Below, piece by piece: positions 8,399 through 15,453 of a DNA stretch of 19,529 nucleotides (within the stretch, counting starts at the first letter, position 1; every line of letters begins with the position of its first letter). Under the pieces are notes generated by a model, which did not search any database, had not been told where the DNA came from, and was given only the letters and a program-made list of their open reading frames with translations. The position numbers and the translations under genes were made by a program. This DNA comes from Bacillota bacterium (GTDB lineage Bacteria; Bacillota; Bacilli; Paenibacillales; Paenibacillaceae): contig JAEZCJ010000212.1 of NCBI GenBank assembly GCA_023433615.1, positions 1 through 19,529 on the forward strand, read 5' to 3'.

Positions 8399-10408
8399 AT
8401 GAACGCTATGCAAGGTCACTATGACATCCTCACGGTATTGCTGTCATTCCTTATCGCTGCGACCTCCTCCTATTCTGCGCTGACGCTCGTGAACCGGATC
8501 CCCTATCACGCACGTCCACATACATCCGTCTGGCTTGCCGCGGCGGCCGGCGTCATGGGAGTCGGCATATGGTCGATGCACTTCATCGGCATGCTGGCGT
8601 ACAGAATCAAGCCATCCTTCCAATATGAGCCGTTGATGACGGCATTCTCCCTCTTGGCAGCGGTACTCGCCTGTTATGCAGCGTTCTACTTCACTTCCGC
8701 AGAGCGTGTCACGATGCTGCGCATCACAAGCTCCAGCTTGCTGCTTGGCGGCGGCATTACGGTCATGCACTATTCCGGCATGTTGGCGATCGAGAAGCCA
8801 TGGGTGCTGAGCTATGACCTGCCTATGCTGGGATTATCCGTCCTGATCGCAGTCATTGCTTCATTCGGTGCCCTTGGCATGCTTCGGATCTTCCGTGACC
8901 TGCCGCATTTCAGTCTATGGAGGCTAGCGTGCGCGCTCGTCATGGGAATCGCGGTCTGCGGCATGCATTATACCGGGATGGCAGCCGTGAGCGTCTCGCT
9001 GGATCTCACCTATGAGATGCAGGCGCATATCGTGCATGCCGGAAGCACCAGCGATTACTTGCTCAGCGCCGTCGTGATCGGTGCCATGATGATCATGGGC
9101 GTCTCTTGGGTGGCACTCGTCTTCGACAAAAGGGTGCTGCAGCGCATCGCCTTCCACGATTCGCTTACCGGACTGCCGAATCGCCAGCGGTTCATGCACG
9201 ACTTCGACAAGACCTTCGCAACCTTCACGGAGGGCTTCATTCTGTTCATCGACTTCGACCGATTCAAGACGATCAACGATTCGCTGGGCCATGACGCAGG
9301 CGACCGATTCATTCGAGAGGTTGCAGGTCGGCTTACGTCAAGCATCGGGCCGAGCCAATCCATCTTCCGGTTCGGCGGCGATGAATTCGTCATCGTATCC
9401 TCCGGCAGCCGGCAGGCTGCGGAAGGGCTTGCCGACCAATTGCTGCAGGCTGTCAGGGAACCCTTCCATCTCGAGGAGACGGAGTTCATGATCAGCGCAA
9501 GCATCGGCATCTCGCTCGCGCCGCAGCACGGCAACGACCGTACGGCCCTTTTCCGCGCAGCGGAGATGGCCATGTATTCGGCCAAGGATGCCGGCAAGGG
9601 CCGCTACAGCGTCTATGACGAGCAGACCAATGTCTCCACGCAGCGCAGGCTGGAGCTAGAGAAAGGGCTGCGCAAGGCAATGCGTCTGAACGAATTCACG
9701 ATTCACTATCAGCCGAAGTGGGATGCGGAAGCGAGCAGGCTGAACGGGCTGGAGGCGCTCTTGCGATGGGAGCATGGTAAGCTGGGCCCGATCTCGCCGG
9801 CCGAGTTCATCCCGATCGCCGAGGAGACCGGGATGATCGTCGGCATTACGCGATGGGTGCTAAAGGAAGTATGCGTGCAGAACCAAGCATGGCAGGCCGA
9901 AGGACTGCCGAAGGTATGCGTGTCGGTCAATATGTCGCTCCGCGTGTTCGAGAGCGGCGCGCTCGAAGAGATGGTCCGCGATGCGCTTCGGGCCTCGGAT
10001 ATGGACCCCGCCGACCTGGAACTCGAGATAACCGAATCTATCGCGATGCAGGATGTAGAGGGGACAATAGCCCAATTGAACGCTGTCAAGTCGTTCGGCA
10101 TTCGCATCTCGATGGACGACTTCGGCACAGGCTATTCTTCGCTGGGTAATCTGGACCGCTTCCCGATCGATACGCTCAAGATCGACCAGCTCTTCATTAG
10201 GCAGAGCGGCATCCCCTCCAAGCAGGCCATTATCAGTACGATCATCGCGATGGCCGGGCATCTGAAGCTCAGCGTCGTAGCCGAGGGCGTGGAGACGGCC
10301 GAGCAGATCGACTTCCTGAAGTCGCGGGGCTGCAACATTATGCAAGGCTACTTCTACGGCAAGCCGATGCACCCGCTCGCGCTGCGCGAGTGGATGCTGG
10401 CGAGTTGA
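8399..10408 (+). CDS. MHYT-GGDEF-EAL membrane c-di-GMP cyclase/phosphodiesterase
   Basis: The protein has 669 residues. The N-terminal ~245 residues form a seven-helix MHYT sensor with the repeated motifs MHF (60-62), MHYS (123-126) and MHYT (189-192); in this family these are proposed to bind a metal and sense a diatomic gas. A GGDEF domain follows (about 250-405) with intact FGGDEF at 326-330, so c-di-GMP synthesis is possible. The allosteric RxxD site five residues ahead of GGDEF is absent (GPSQ there). The EAL domain (about 415-665) keeps EAL at 452-454, VNMS, ELEITES, DDFGTGYSSL, LKID and AEGVE, so it should hydrolyse c-di-GMP. The architecture resembles B. subtilis YkoW. The ATG has a weak ribosome site (GTAGG, 8388-8392). 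The gene diverges from the surface-protein gene across 176 bases and is followed by a long hairpin. Confidence 0.93.
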   Translation: MNAMQGHYDILTVLLSFLIAATSSYSALTLVNRIPYHARPHTSVWLAAAAGVMGVGIWSMHFIGMLAYRIKPSFQYEPLMTAFSLLAAVLACYAAFYFTSAERVTMLRITSSSLLLGGGITVMHYSGMLAIEKPWVLSYDLPMLGLSVLIAVIASFGALGMLRIFRDLPHFSLWRLACALVMGIAVCGMHYTGMAAVSVSLDLTYEMQAHIVHAGSTSDYLLSAVVIGAMMIMGVSWVALVFDKRVLQRIAFHDSLTGLPNRQRFMHDFDKTFATFTEGFILFIDFDRFKTINDSLGHDAGDRFIREVAGRLTSSIGPSQSIFRFGGDEFVIVSSGSRQAAEGLADQLLQAVREPFHLEETEFMISASIGISLAPQHGNDRTALFRAAEMAMYSAKDAGKGRYSVYDEQTNVSTQRRLELEKGLRKAMRLNEFTIHYQPKWDAEASRLNGLEALLRWEHGKLGPISPAEFIPIAEETGMIVGITRWVLKEVCVQNQAWQAEGLPKVCVSVNMSLRVFESGALEEMVRDALRASDMDPADLELEITESIAMQDVEGTIAQLNAVKSFGIRISMDDFGTGYSSLGNLDRFPIDTLKIDQLFIRQSGIPSKQAIISTIIAMAGHLKLSVVAEGVETAEQIDFLKSRGCNIMQGYFYGKPMHPLALREWMLAS

Positions 10409-10426
10409 GTTACCCATAACGGCAAT

Positions 10427-10478
10427 CAATAGGGGCAGGTCCGGAAGTAGCTCAACTACTTCGGACCTGCCCCTATTG
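10427..10478 (+). terminator. Long hairpin after the MHYT gene, candidate terminator without T-tract
   Basis: Left arm 10427-10450 and right arm 10456-10478 pair over 23 bp with one bulged G and a 5-base loop CTCAA. The hairpin begins 18 bases after the stop codon. There is no T-tract on either side, so it could act as a terminator, an mRNA-stabilising structure or a mobile-element remnant. Confidence 0.5.
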
Positions 10479-10629
10479 CCTGAATGAATGTTGCGATGGA
10501 TAGGAACCGTTCGAACGCTACTGTCCTGTCCCACGGTTACCCTCGCCGCTAAATTATAGAGTTGTAACCTTGTTGCCTGTATAAGGCTATCCTCGCCTGT
10601 CAAATAGCGAATTCGGCCTGGAATATCAC

Positions 10630-10659
10630 AAAACCGCCAAGGGTTCAACCCTGGCGGTT
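10630..10659 (-). terminator. Rho-independent terminator of the ECF sigma operon
   Basis: Arms 10632-10643 and 10649-10659 pair over 11 bp with one bulged A and the loop TTGAA on the minus strand, followed by TTTTGTG. It lies 18 bases beyond the end of the anti-sigma gene and has its T-run in the correct orientation for minus-strand transcripts. Confidence 0.75.
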
Positions 10660-10677
10660 CGCTTCCATTGCATGAGC

Positions 10678-11889
10678 TTACTCCCCGCCCAGCAACGCAC
10701 CGGCCTTCTCGCGCCAAGCTTCCACATAGCTGCCCGTCGCCCATTGCACCATGACGACGCGCTCGCCTGACTGCAGCGGCTCCTCCAGCGTGAGCGCATC
10801 CATCTCTTGATCCCGCACGCCGTAGAAGGCGAGACTTCGGTCCGTCACCACAACCGCGCTGTTCCGTACCGGTGAAGAGAAAACATCGGTTGCTGCCGGC
10901 TCGACGCTGCGAATCTCATTCCACGCTACGATCGGTTCAACGTCATTGGAGATCGAGTCGTGCAGCGGATTCGGCAGTTCGCTGTAGGATTGCCCTCCCA
11001 AGGCAGCATCGCCTGCAGCCGGCACAGGACCCGCCACCCGCGCGACCCATTCGCCAGGCTTCCGCGCGATCGTCCAGTTGGCAGCCAATCCCTCTTCCGC
11101 GGCCGGCTCATCCGAACGGACTGCCTCGACCAGCCCGGTCTCGCCGATGACGGCAAGCGCATGCGGCTCGGCGTTCTCCGCGACAAGCGATCCGTAGCGC
11201 GGCTGGCCCAGCTGCAGAATATCCATTACCCACAAGGAGTCAGCACCGCCTGCACGCCGGGAGATCGCTAAGTATCGGTTGCCCGCGAACAAGATTTTCT
11301 CCCGCACCTGTCCTTCCTCATTGCTGCGAACAATAGGCACCGGCGCCTCGTCATCGAACGACGTGTTATACGCTTGAATCGTGCTGAACCGGCTGCCTGC
11401 CGCAGCCTTGCTCGCATCCACCCGCCAGAAGTCGATCCGGTACGGCATTAAGATGCCGCTGCCCTCGGCTACTCTCTCAGTGGTCCTGCCATCTGTCGTG
11501 AACAGCAAGGTGCGATACGAACTGTCATACGGGTCAGCCGCAGCCGAATGATCCCGCCGAAGCCCGACCAGAACAGCAGAAGCGCCTGTCGGCTCCTCGG
11601 CATCTGCCGCGATCCTCGCGCCCGATGACTCGATCGCTGCCGTATCGGACGCAATCTGCTTCGACTCTTCGAGAGACGTCCCTTGCAGGCGAAGTACCAG
11701 GACGATGACGGCCAGCATGGCCAGCGCGCTGACACCGATGCTCCCGATCCGAAGCGAGAACCGCCTTCGAATGGCGGGCTTCTCGTCCAGCCGTTCCTCG
11801 ATCCGCCGCTTCAGCCGCTCATTGAAGCCGCCCCGAGCAAGCGGATCTCCTGCCAGCTGCTCCTTCAGCCTCTTATCCATCGCGTCCAT
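10678..11889 (-). CDS. Single-pass membrane protein, probable anti-sigma factor
   Basis: The protein has 403 residues. An N-terminal cytoplasmic segment of about 45 residues, rich in charge (KRLKEQL, NERLKRRIEERL, RRRFSLR), is followed by one transmembrane helix at about 47-67 and a large extracytoplasmic part of about 330 residues with no motif I recognise. The gene start overlaps the end of the ECF sigma gene by 17 bases, and this order with a single membrane helix is typical for membrane-bound anti-sigma factors. The zinc motif HxxxCxxC of ZAS-type anti-sigma factors is absent. The first ATG (11889) has a G-run ribosome site at about 11896-11902; an ATG three codons later is an alternative. 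The function is inferred mostly from position and topology. A terminator follows directly. Confidence 0.75.
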   Translation of the reverse strand: MDAMDKRLKEQLAGDPLARGGFNERLKRRIEERLDEKPAIRRRFSLRIGSIGVSALAMLAVIVLVLRLQGTSLEESKQIASDTAAIESSGARIAADAEEPTGASAVLVGLRRDHSAAADPYDSSYRTLLFTTDGRTTERVAEGSGILMPYRIDFWRVDASKAAAGSRFSTIQAYNTSFDDEAPVPIVRSNEEGQVREKILFAGNRYLAISRRAGGADSLWVMDILQLGQPRYGSLVAENAEPHALAVIGETGLVEAVRSDEPAAEEGLAANWTIARKPGEWVARVAGPVPAAGDAALGGQSYSELPNPLHDSISNDVEPIVAWNEIRSVEPAATDVFSSPVRNSAVVVTDRSLAFYGVRDQEMDALTLEEPLQSGERVVMVQWATGSYVEAWREKAGALLGGE

Positions 11890-12436
11890 CTGTGTCCCCC
11901 CCTCTGCCTGCAGCCAGCTTCTTCCTTGCGTGGAACAGTCTCGACTTGACGGTCCCCTCGCTCACGTCGAGCAGATCGGCCATCTCTTTCATTGATAGCT
12001 GATAATGCGCGAATAGGATAATGACCTCCCGATATTTATAGGGCAATGCCAGCACCTGCTTCCACATCTCGTTAACGGCGAGCGATTCCACCACCTCATG
12101 CTCCGCTGACCGCTCGCTCGCTTGCTCCTTGAAGGCATCTACCAGCGTCACCCTGCGGAGAAAAGCGGCTTTGCGGTAGTCCAGCACCATGTTGCGCGTG
12201 ATCGCCAGGAGCCAGGTCTTAACCGAAGACTCGGAACGGAACGTGTGCAGGTTCCGGAAGGCCTTAATGAACACTTCCTGCGTAATATCGTCCGCCTGAT
12301 CCCATTTGCGGGTCATGCTGAACGCGAAGTTCCATACGTCCTTGCCGTAACAGGACATCAGCTCGCTAAGTGCCGCCTTCCGGCCTTCTTCCTCGCCTAT
12401 ATATTTTAGATACTCGAACTGCGAATCGGAGTGCAA
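11873..12436 (-). CDS. ECF-type sigma-70 family RNA polymerase sigma factor
   Basis: The protein has 187 residues, the normal size for an ECF sigma factor. Region 2 spans about residues 24-92 with DDITQEVFIKAFRNLHTFR and the adjoining TWLLAITRNMVLDYRR-like segment. Region 4 spans about 120-172 with the helix-turn-helix LSMKEMADLLDVSEGTVKSR and the terminal LFHARKKL. It should direct RNA polymerase to promoters of an envelope or stress regulon and be held inactive by the membrane protein encoded downstream. The start is TTG at 12436, chosen because GAGG (12444-12447) sits at the right distance and no ATG fits. A candidate ECF promoter lies just upstream, suggesting autoregulation. It is divergent from the REC-STAS gene. 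The subgroup (SigW-, SigX- or SigM-like) cannot be settled by eye. Confidence 0.93.
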   Translation of the reverse strand: MHSDSQFEYLKYIGEEEGRKAALSELMSCYGKDVWNFAFSMTRKWDQADDITQEVFIKAFRNLHTFRSESSVKTWLLAITRNMVLDYRKAAFLRRVTLVDAFKEQASERSAEHEVVESLAVNEMWKQVLALPYKYREVIILFAHYQLSMKEMADLLDVSEGTVKSRLFHARKKLAAGRGGDTDGRDG

Positions 12437-12457
12437 AGCGTCACCTCTATTTCATTG

Positions 12458-12483
12458 GACGATCGACGTCAGGCCGCGGTTCA
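12458..12483 (-). promoter_or_regulatory. Candidate ECF-sigma promoter, autoregulatory
   Basis: On the minus strand TGAACC (12483-12478) and CGTC (12461-12458) are separated by exactly 16 bases, close to the Firmicute ECF consensus TGAAAC-N16-CGTC/A. The leader would be only about 15 bases, just enough for the ribosome site. The match is short, hence moderate confidence. Confidence 0.45.
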
Positions 12484-12667
12484 ATCCCGGACTCGAATAC
12501 ATCCCTGCTAGTCAACATGGTTAAGCTCGCTGCGCATCTTCGGCGAAGCATGCTGCTATTATCTATTATCCGGGATGGGAGGCCGCATTTCCACCACCCA
12601 TCAAAAATTCCCTAATATTCCCGATCGTGTCATAGGTCTATCGAACTGATCCGCCACGCATATTTCG

Positions 12668-12697
12668 TTGTCACCCTTAGGTCCGGCGTATTACAAT
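12668..12697 (+). promoter_or_regulatory. Sigma-A-like promoter for the signalling cluster
   Basis: TTGTCA (12668-12673) and TACAAT (12692-12697) are separated by 18 bases, upstream of the first REC-STAS gene. The expected transcript start is near 12704. A perfect TTGACA at 12702-12707 has no -10 partner at 16-18 bases and was not used. Confidence 0.5.
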
Positions 12698-12757
12698 GAA
12701 ATTGACAATGTTTGTACGAGCACGCCAGCCGAACCTATCAAGGAGCGATTGCCGATT

Positions 12758-13483
12758 ATGACCCGCCTACTGATCGCCGACGATTCCCCCATCATGCGGC
12801 GCAACTTGACCACGATTCTCCAGCAAGCCGGCTATACGGTCGCAGCCGAAGCCTCGAACGGTGCCGAAGCCGTGGACGCTTACCGCAAGCACCGTCCCGA
12901 TCTCGTCACGATGGACATCACGATGCCCGTCATGGACGGAATCGAGGCCGTGAAGCGTATCCTTGCCGAATCGCCCGATGCACGCATTATCGTCATCAGC
13001 GCATTCAACCAGCGCAGCATGCTGTTCGAAGCCATGGAGAACGGCGCCAAGCAATATTTGATCAAGCCGATAACGCCGGAGAAGCTGCTGCACGCTGTCG
13101 GTCATGCACTGCTGGAGCCTGCCGGGCACATCAGCCGGGATGCAGCGGGCCCTGCGGCGGACACGGCATCTGCCGTCATTGAGCCGTTGTTCGCGGTTGC
13201 GAACAGGGACGGGCAGTTCCACGTCTCGTTCCCGAATCCGATGCGAATCGAGATGGTTGCGGAGCTGCGCACGGCCGTGCAGGGGCTGCTGTTCGTCAAG
13301 CCGCTGGCGCTGCGCTTCCAATTCGGCGATGCGGCCGGCTGTCACCCGGAGCTGCCTGCAGCGCTTGAGGCGTTAATCGGCCTCATCCGCGGCGCCGGCG
13401 GGACCGTGACCGTCGCTGCTGCGCAGGAATCGCTGGCCGGCGAGCTGCGCCGGGCCCTCTCGGTGCCGATCGAGGCGAGTTAG
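12758..13483 (+). CDS. Response regulator: CheY-like receiver plus degenerate STAS-like domain (copy 1)
   Basis: The protein has 241 residues from the ATG at 12758, preceded by AAGGAG (12740-12745, 12-base spacing). Residues 1-120 form a complete receiver: acidic pair D8-D9, phospho-acceptor D53 in TMDITMPVMDG, S81 and K103 in LIKPIT. After a linker rich in Ala/Gly, residues about 143-235 align with the tail of the second regulator (18458-19216), sharing ELRTAVQGLLFVKPL against ELQTAVQGFLYVKPL and an FG/LIG spacing typical of a STAS (SpoIIAA/MlaB-like) fold. The position corresponding to the STAS phosphoserine carries no Ser (HPELP). There is no DNA-binding domain, so the output is probably protein-protein interaction. 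It is likely phosphorylated by the CheA-like kinase downstream, to which copy 2 is directly linked. It heads the cluster but is separated from the cyclase by 517 bases. Confidence 0.88.
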   Translation: MTRLLIADDSPIMRRNLTTILQQAGYTVAAEASNGAEAVDAYRKHRPDLVTMDITMPVMDGIEAVKRILAESPDARIIVISAFNQRSMLFEAMENGAKQYLIKPITPEKLLHAVGHALLEPAGHISRDAAGPAADTASAVIEPLFAVANRDGQFHVSFPNPMRIEMVAELRTAVQGLLFVKPLALRFQFGDAAGCHPELPAALEALIGLIRGAGGTVTVAAAQESLAGELRRALSVPIEAS

Positions 13484-13617
13484 CTGGGAGGCATTCTAGT
13501 GTATTCCGGTCATTCTGGCCGATATCATGCAACTGGCGCCGCACATGACCGTTCGATGTACCTCTGTGATCCTATCTGACCGCGGACGCTATTCCGTCGA
13601 TTCCGGCCAATCTGAAC

Positions 13618-13755
13618 TTCTAACGGACCTGAGAGACGCTATTGCCGGACATTCCGTTCTTTCTGAACGAAAGCCTGCGAATAGCGTCACTTATGTCCGT
13701 TAGAAACTGAAACGCCTTGATTCAGAGCCAATACCGTCTCCTGTGTCCGTTAGAG
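13618..13755. repeat. Clustered intergenic repeat, two inverted orientations
   Basis: A motif of about 26 bases, TTCTAACGGAC-N6-GACGCTATT, occurs in forward orientation at 13618-13643 and in reverse orientation at 13680-13705 and, with some changes, at 13730-13755. The first two copies are perfect inverted arms (11 bp + 9 bp) around a variable 6-base centre, so they can fold into a stem-loop. A further forward fragment, GGACGCTATTCCG with the same downstream TCTGAAC phrase as the 13618 copy, lies at about 13584-13617, and a weaker echo at about 13500-13519. This looks like a dispersed intergenic repeat family rather than a regulatory site. Confidence 0.75.
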
Positions 13756-13877
13756 TTGGCGAGGGTCGCGAGGGTCGCGGGGGTCGCGGGGGTCGCAAGG
13801 GTCACGGAGTTGGCGGGCTCCACGAGGTTCACTGGCTCTATAGGTTTCACATGTCTCACATTCACAAGCTCCACAGG
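13753..13877 (+). repeat. Nine-base periodic tandem repeat, decaying to the right
   Basis: From 13761 the unit GAGGGTCGC occurs twice, then GGGGGTCGC twice, then AAGGGTCAC. The nine-base phase continues more loosely through GGGCTCCAC, GAGGTTCAC, AGGTTTCAC and ATGTCTCAC to about 13877. Flanking unit GAGTTGGC is present at both ends of the well-conserved part (13753-13760 and near 13807-13814). Confidence 0.75.
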
Positions 13878-14000
13878 CCCCAATCGCTCCGCAGATTTGA
13901 GCGTTGCGATTCATCCGATCCATCGTCCACCGCCCACCGGATTGCATCCCATTCCTCCTTGCCGCACCGGCTGGAGGAACAGCGAAGGAGGCCGGCGTCC

Positions 14001-15452
14001 ATGAACGCAGCCCCGCACGACCGTCAGCAGGAACAGCACCAGATTCCGAACCGTACGGCGCTTCAGAGACAAGAACGGCCGTCCAGCCCCCTTCTCGACG
14101 CCAATCCCGTCTCTACGACCCGACAACGACGGTCGATCCTGACGCTGCTGCTGGCCGGCTACGCCGTCATGGTCCTGCTGCCCGTGCTCGTCTTGGCAAT
14201 GCTCGCGATCGGGCAGACGGTCGACTCCGACAACGCTGCCGAAGCGAGTATCCTCCTCACCGCGGCGTCGGCCGTCTGTCTCGCTGGAGCCGTCGGCTTC
14301 GGCGCCTATCTGGTTATCCTGATGCGAAGAAGAGTCGATCGGCCTCTCGCGCGATTCCGCTCCACGCTTGAGGACATCTCGGAGGGCTTCATCGTCGATC
14401 ATGAGCCGGAGGAAGTGCTCGGACGGGCAGAGCCTGGCATTGCCGAGGCGTTCCGGCAGGTGATCCAGATCAACAAGATGCTGCTGAAGAACGCCGACAA
14501 TCTCGAGCAGGGCTTCGAAGAGGAACGGCAGGCCAAGCTTGCGCAGGTCGCCCTTACCCGAGCCTACCAGCGGTTCGTGCCGCAGGATTTCATCAGCTTC
14601 CTCCAGCGGGCCAGCATTACCGAGGTGAAGCTTGGCGACCATGTGCTGGCCGACATGACGATTCTCGTATCGGACATCCGCTCCTTCACCTCGCTGTCGG
14701 AACGGCTGACGCCGGAGGAAAATTTCCAGCTGATCAACGCCTACCTCCTCGAGATGGAACCGGCCGTCCACGAGGAGCACGGCTTCATCGATAAGTACAT
14801 GGGCGACGCGATCATGGCGCTATTCCATCGCAGCCCCGACCATGCCATGCGGGCTTCGCTCGCCATGCTGCATCGGCTCCGGGCCTTCAACACCCGTCGC
14901 GCGGCTGCGGGCGAAACGCCGCTCGCGATCGGGATCGGGCTCAACACCGGCTCGCTCATGCTCGGCATCATCGGCGGCGAGAGCCGGATGGAGGGAACGG
15001 TCATCAGCGATGCGGTGAACATGGCCTCCCGCGTCGAGGATCTCAACAAGCGATACGGCACCTCGCTCCTGCTGACCGAGCATACATACAGCCGGCTGGC
15101 CGATCCGTCGCAGTACGCGGTCCGGCCGGTCGACCGCGTCCGCGTCAAGGGCAAGTCGGAGCTCGTCATCCTCTACGAATGCTTCGACGCGGATGACCCT
15201 GAGACAGCAGCTCGCAAGCTGGAAGCGCTCCCGACCTTCCTGGACGGCTGGAAGCTCTATGCAGCCGGCCGATTCAGAGAGGCGCTGCCGCTGTTCGTCC
15301 GCTGCCGCGAGATCGATCCGGCCGATGCCGTCTACAGGCAGCTCATCGAACGATGCGCGGCTTCCGATGCCATCGATACCCCGGATGCCAACGACAATGC
15401 TGGCATCGCCGGCACCGCCAATGCCGCACAATACATGAAAGAAGGTGAGTAG
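14001..15452 (+). CDS. Membrane class III adenylate cyclase
   Basis: The protein has 483 residues from the ATG at 14001, preceded by GAAGGAG (13984-13990, 10-base spacing); upstream in-frame starts lie in repeat sequence. A charged N-terminus is followed by two transmembrane helices (about 45-71 and 84-108), a HAMP-like segment (about 109-165), a helical linker and a class III cyclase catalytic domain (about 215-395). Metal-binding Asp225 (LVSDIRSFT) and Asp269 (YMGDAIMA) are present, as are the adenine-contacting Lys265, Thr333 (GTVISD) and the transition-state pair Asn340 and Arg344 (VNMASR). Thr instead of Asp at the second base-selecting position is typical of class IIIb cyclases, a subclass that includes bicarbonate-responsive enzymes. 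A TPR-like helical stretch follows (about 405-455: AAGRFREALPLF). It makes cAMP from ATP at the membrane. Its last codons contain the ribosome site of the kinase gene, so the two are translationally coupled. Confidence 0.92.
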   Translation: MNAAPHDRQQEQHQIPNRTALQRQERPSSPLLDANPVSTTRQRRSILTLLLAGYAVMVLLPVLVLAMLAIGQTVDSDNAAEASILLTAASAVCLAGAVGFGAYLVILMRRRVDRPLARFRSTLEDISEGFIVDHEPEEVLGRAEPGIAEAFRQVIQINKMLLKNADNLEQGFEEERQAKLAQVALTRAYQRFVPQDFISFLQRASITEVKLGDHVLADMTILVSDIRSFTSLSERLTPEENFQLINAYLLEMEPAVHEEHGFIDKYMGDAIMALFHRSPDHAMRASLAMLHRLRAFNTRRAAAGETPLAIGIGLNTGSLMLGIIGGESRMEGTVISDAVNMASRVEDLNKRYGTSLLLTEHTYSRLADPSQYAVRPVDRVRVKGKSELVILYECFDADDPETAARKLEALPTFLDGWKLYAAGRFREALPLFVRCREIDPADAVYRQLIERCAASDAIDTPDANDNAGIAGTANAAQYMKEGE

Positions 15453-15453
15453 G

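Larger units (their letters stand above)
12437..12757. other. 321-base divergent intergenic region
   Basis: The region separates the ECF sigma gene (minus) from the first REC-STAS gene (plus). It holds the candidate ECF promoter at its left end and a sigma-A-like promoter plus ribosome site at its right end. I see no coding region between; the open frame that extends the REC gene upstream to 12668 covers the promoter and lacks a ribosome site. Confidence 0.7.
13484..14000 (+). other. 517-base gap between regulator 1 and cyclase, filled with repeats
   Basis: No gene is supported here. The left half holds four copies or fragments of an intergenic repeat, and the middle holds a nine-base periodic stretch; both are annotated separately. 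The open frames that run through it (including the upstream extension of the cyclase frame to 13743) are low-complexity readings of these repeats. No convincing terminator or promoter was found, so it is open whether the cyclase is co-transcribed with regulator 1. Confidence 0.7.

Noticed and set aside
12702..12707. Perfect TTGACA hexamer
   Set aside because: No -10 element is found 16-18 bases downstream.
12668..12757. 30-codon upstream extension of the first regulator
   Set aside because: It covers the -35/-10 promoter; receiver domains start directly at the ATG at 12758.
13761..13805. CRISPR array
   Set aside because: The nine-base units are contiguous without spacers.
13743..14000. 86-codon upstream extension of the cyclase
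   Set aside because: It translates the nine-base repeat (GREGRGGRGG) and His-rich noise; the ATG at 14001 has a strong ribosome site and is followed by normal sequence.
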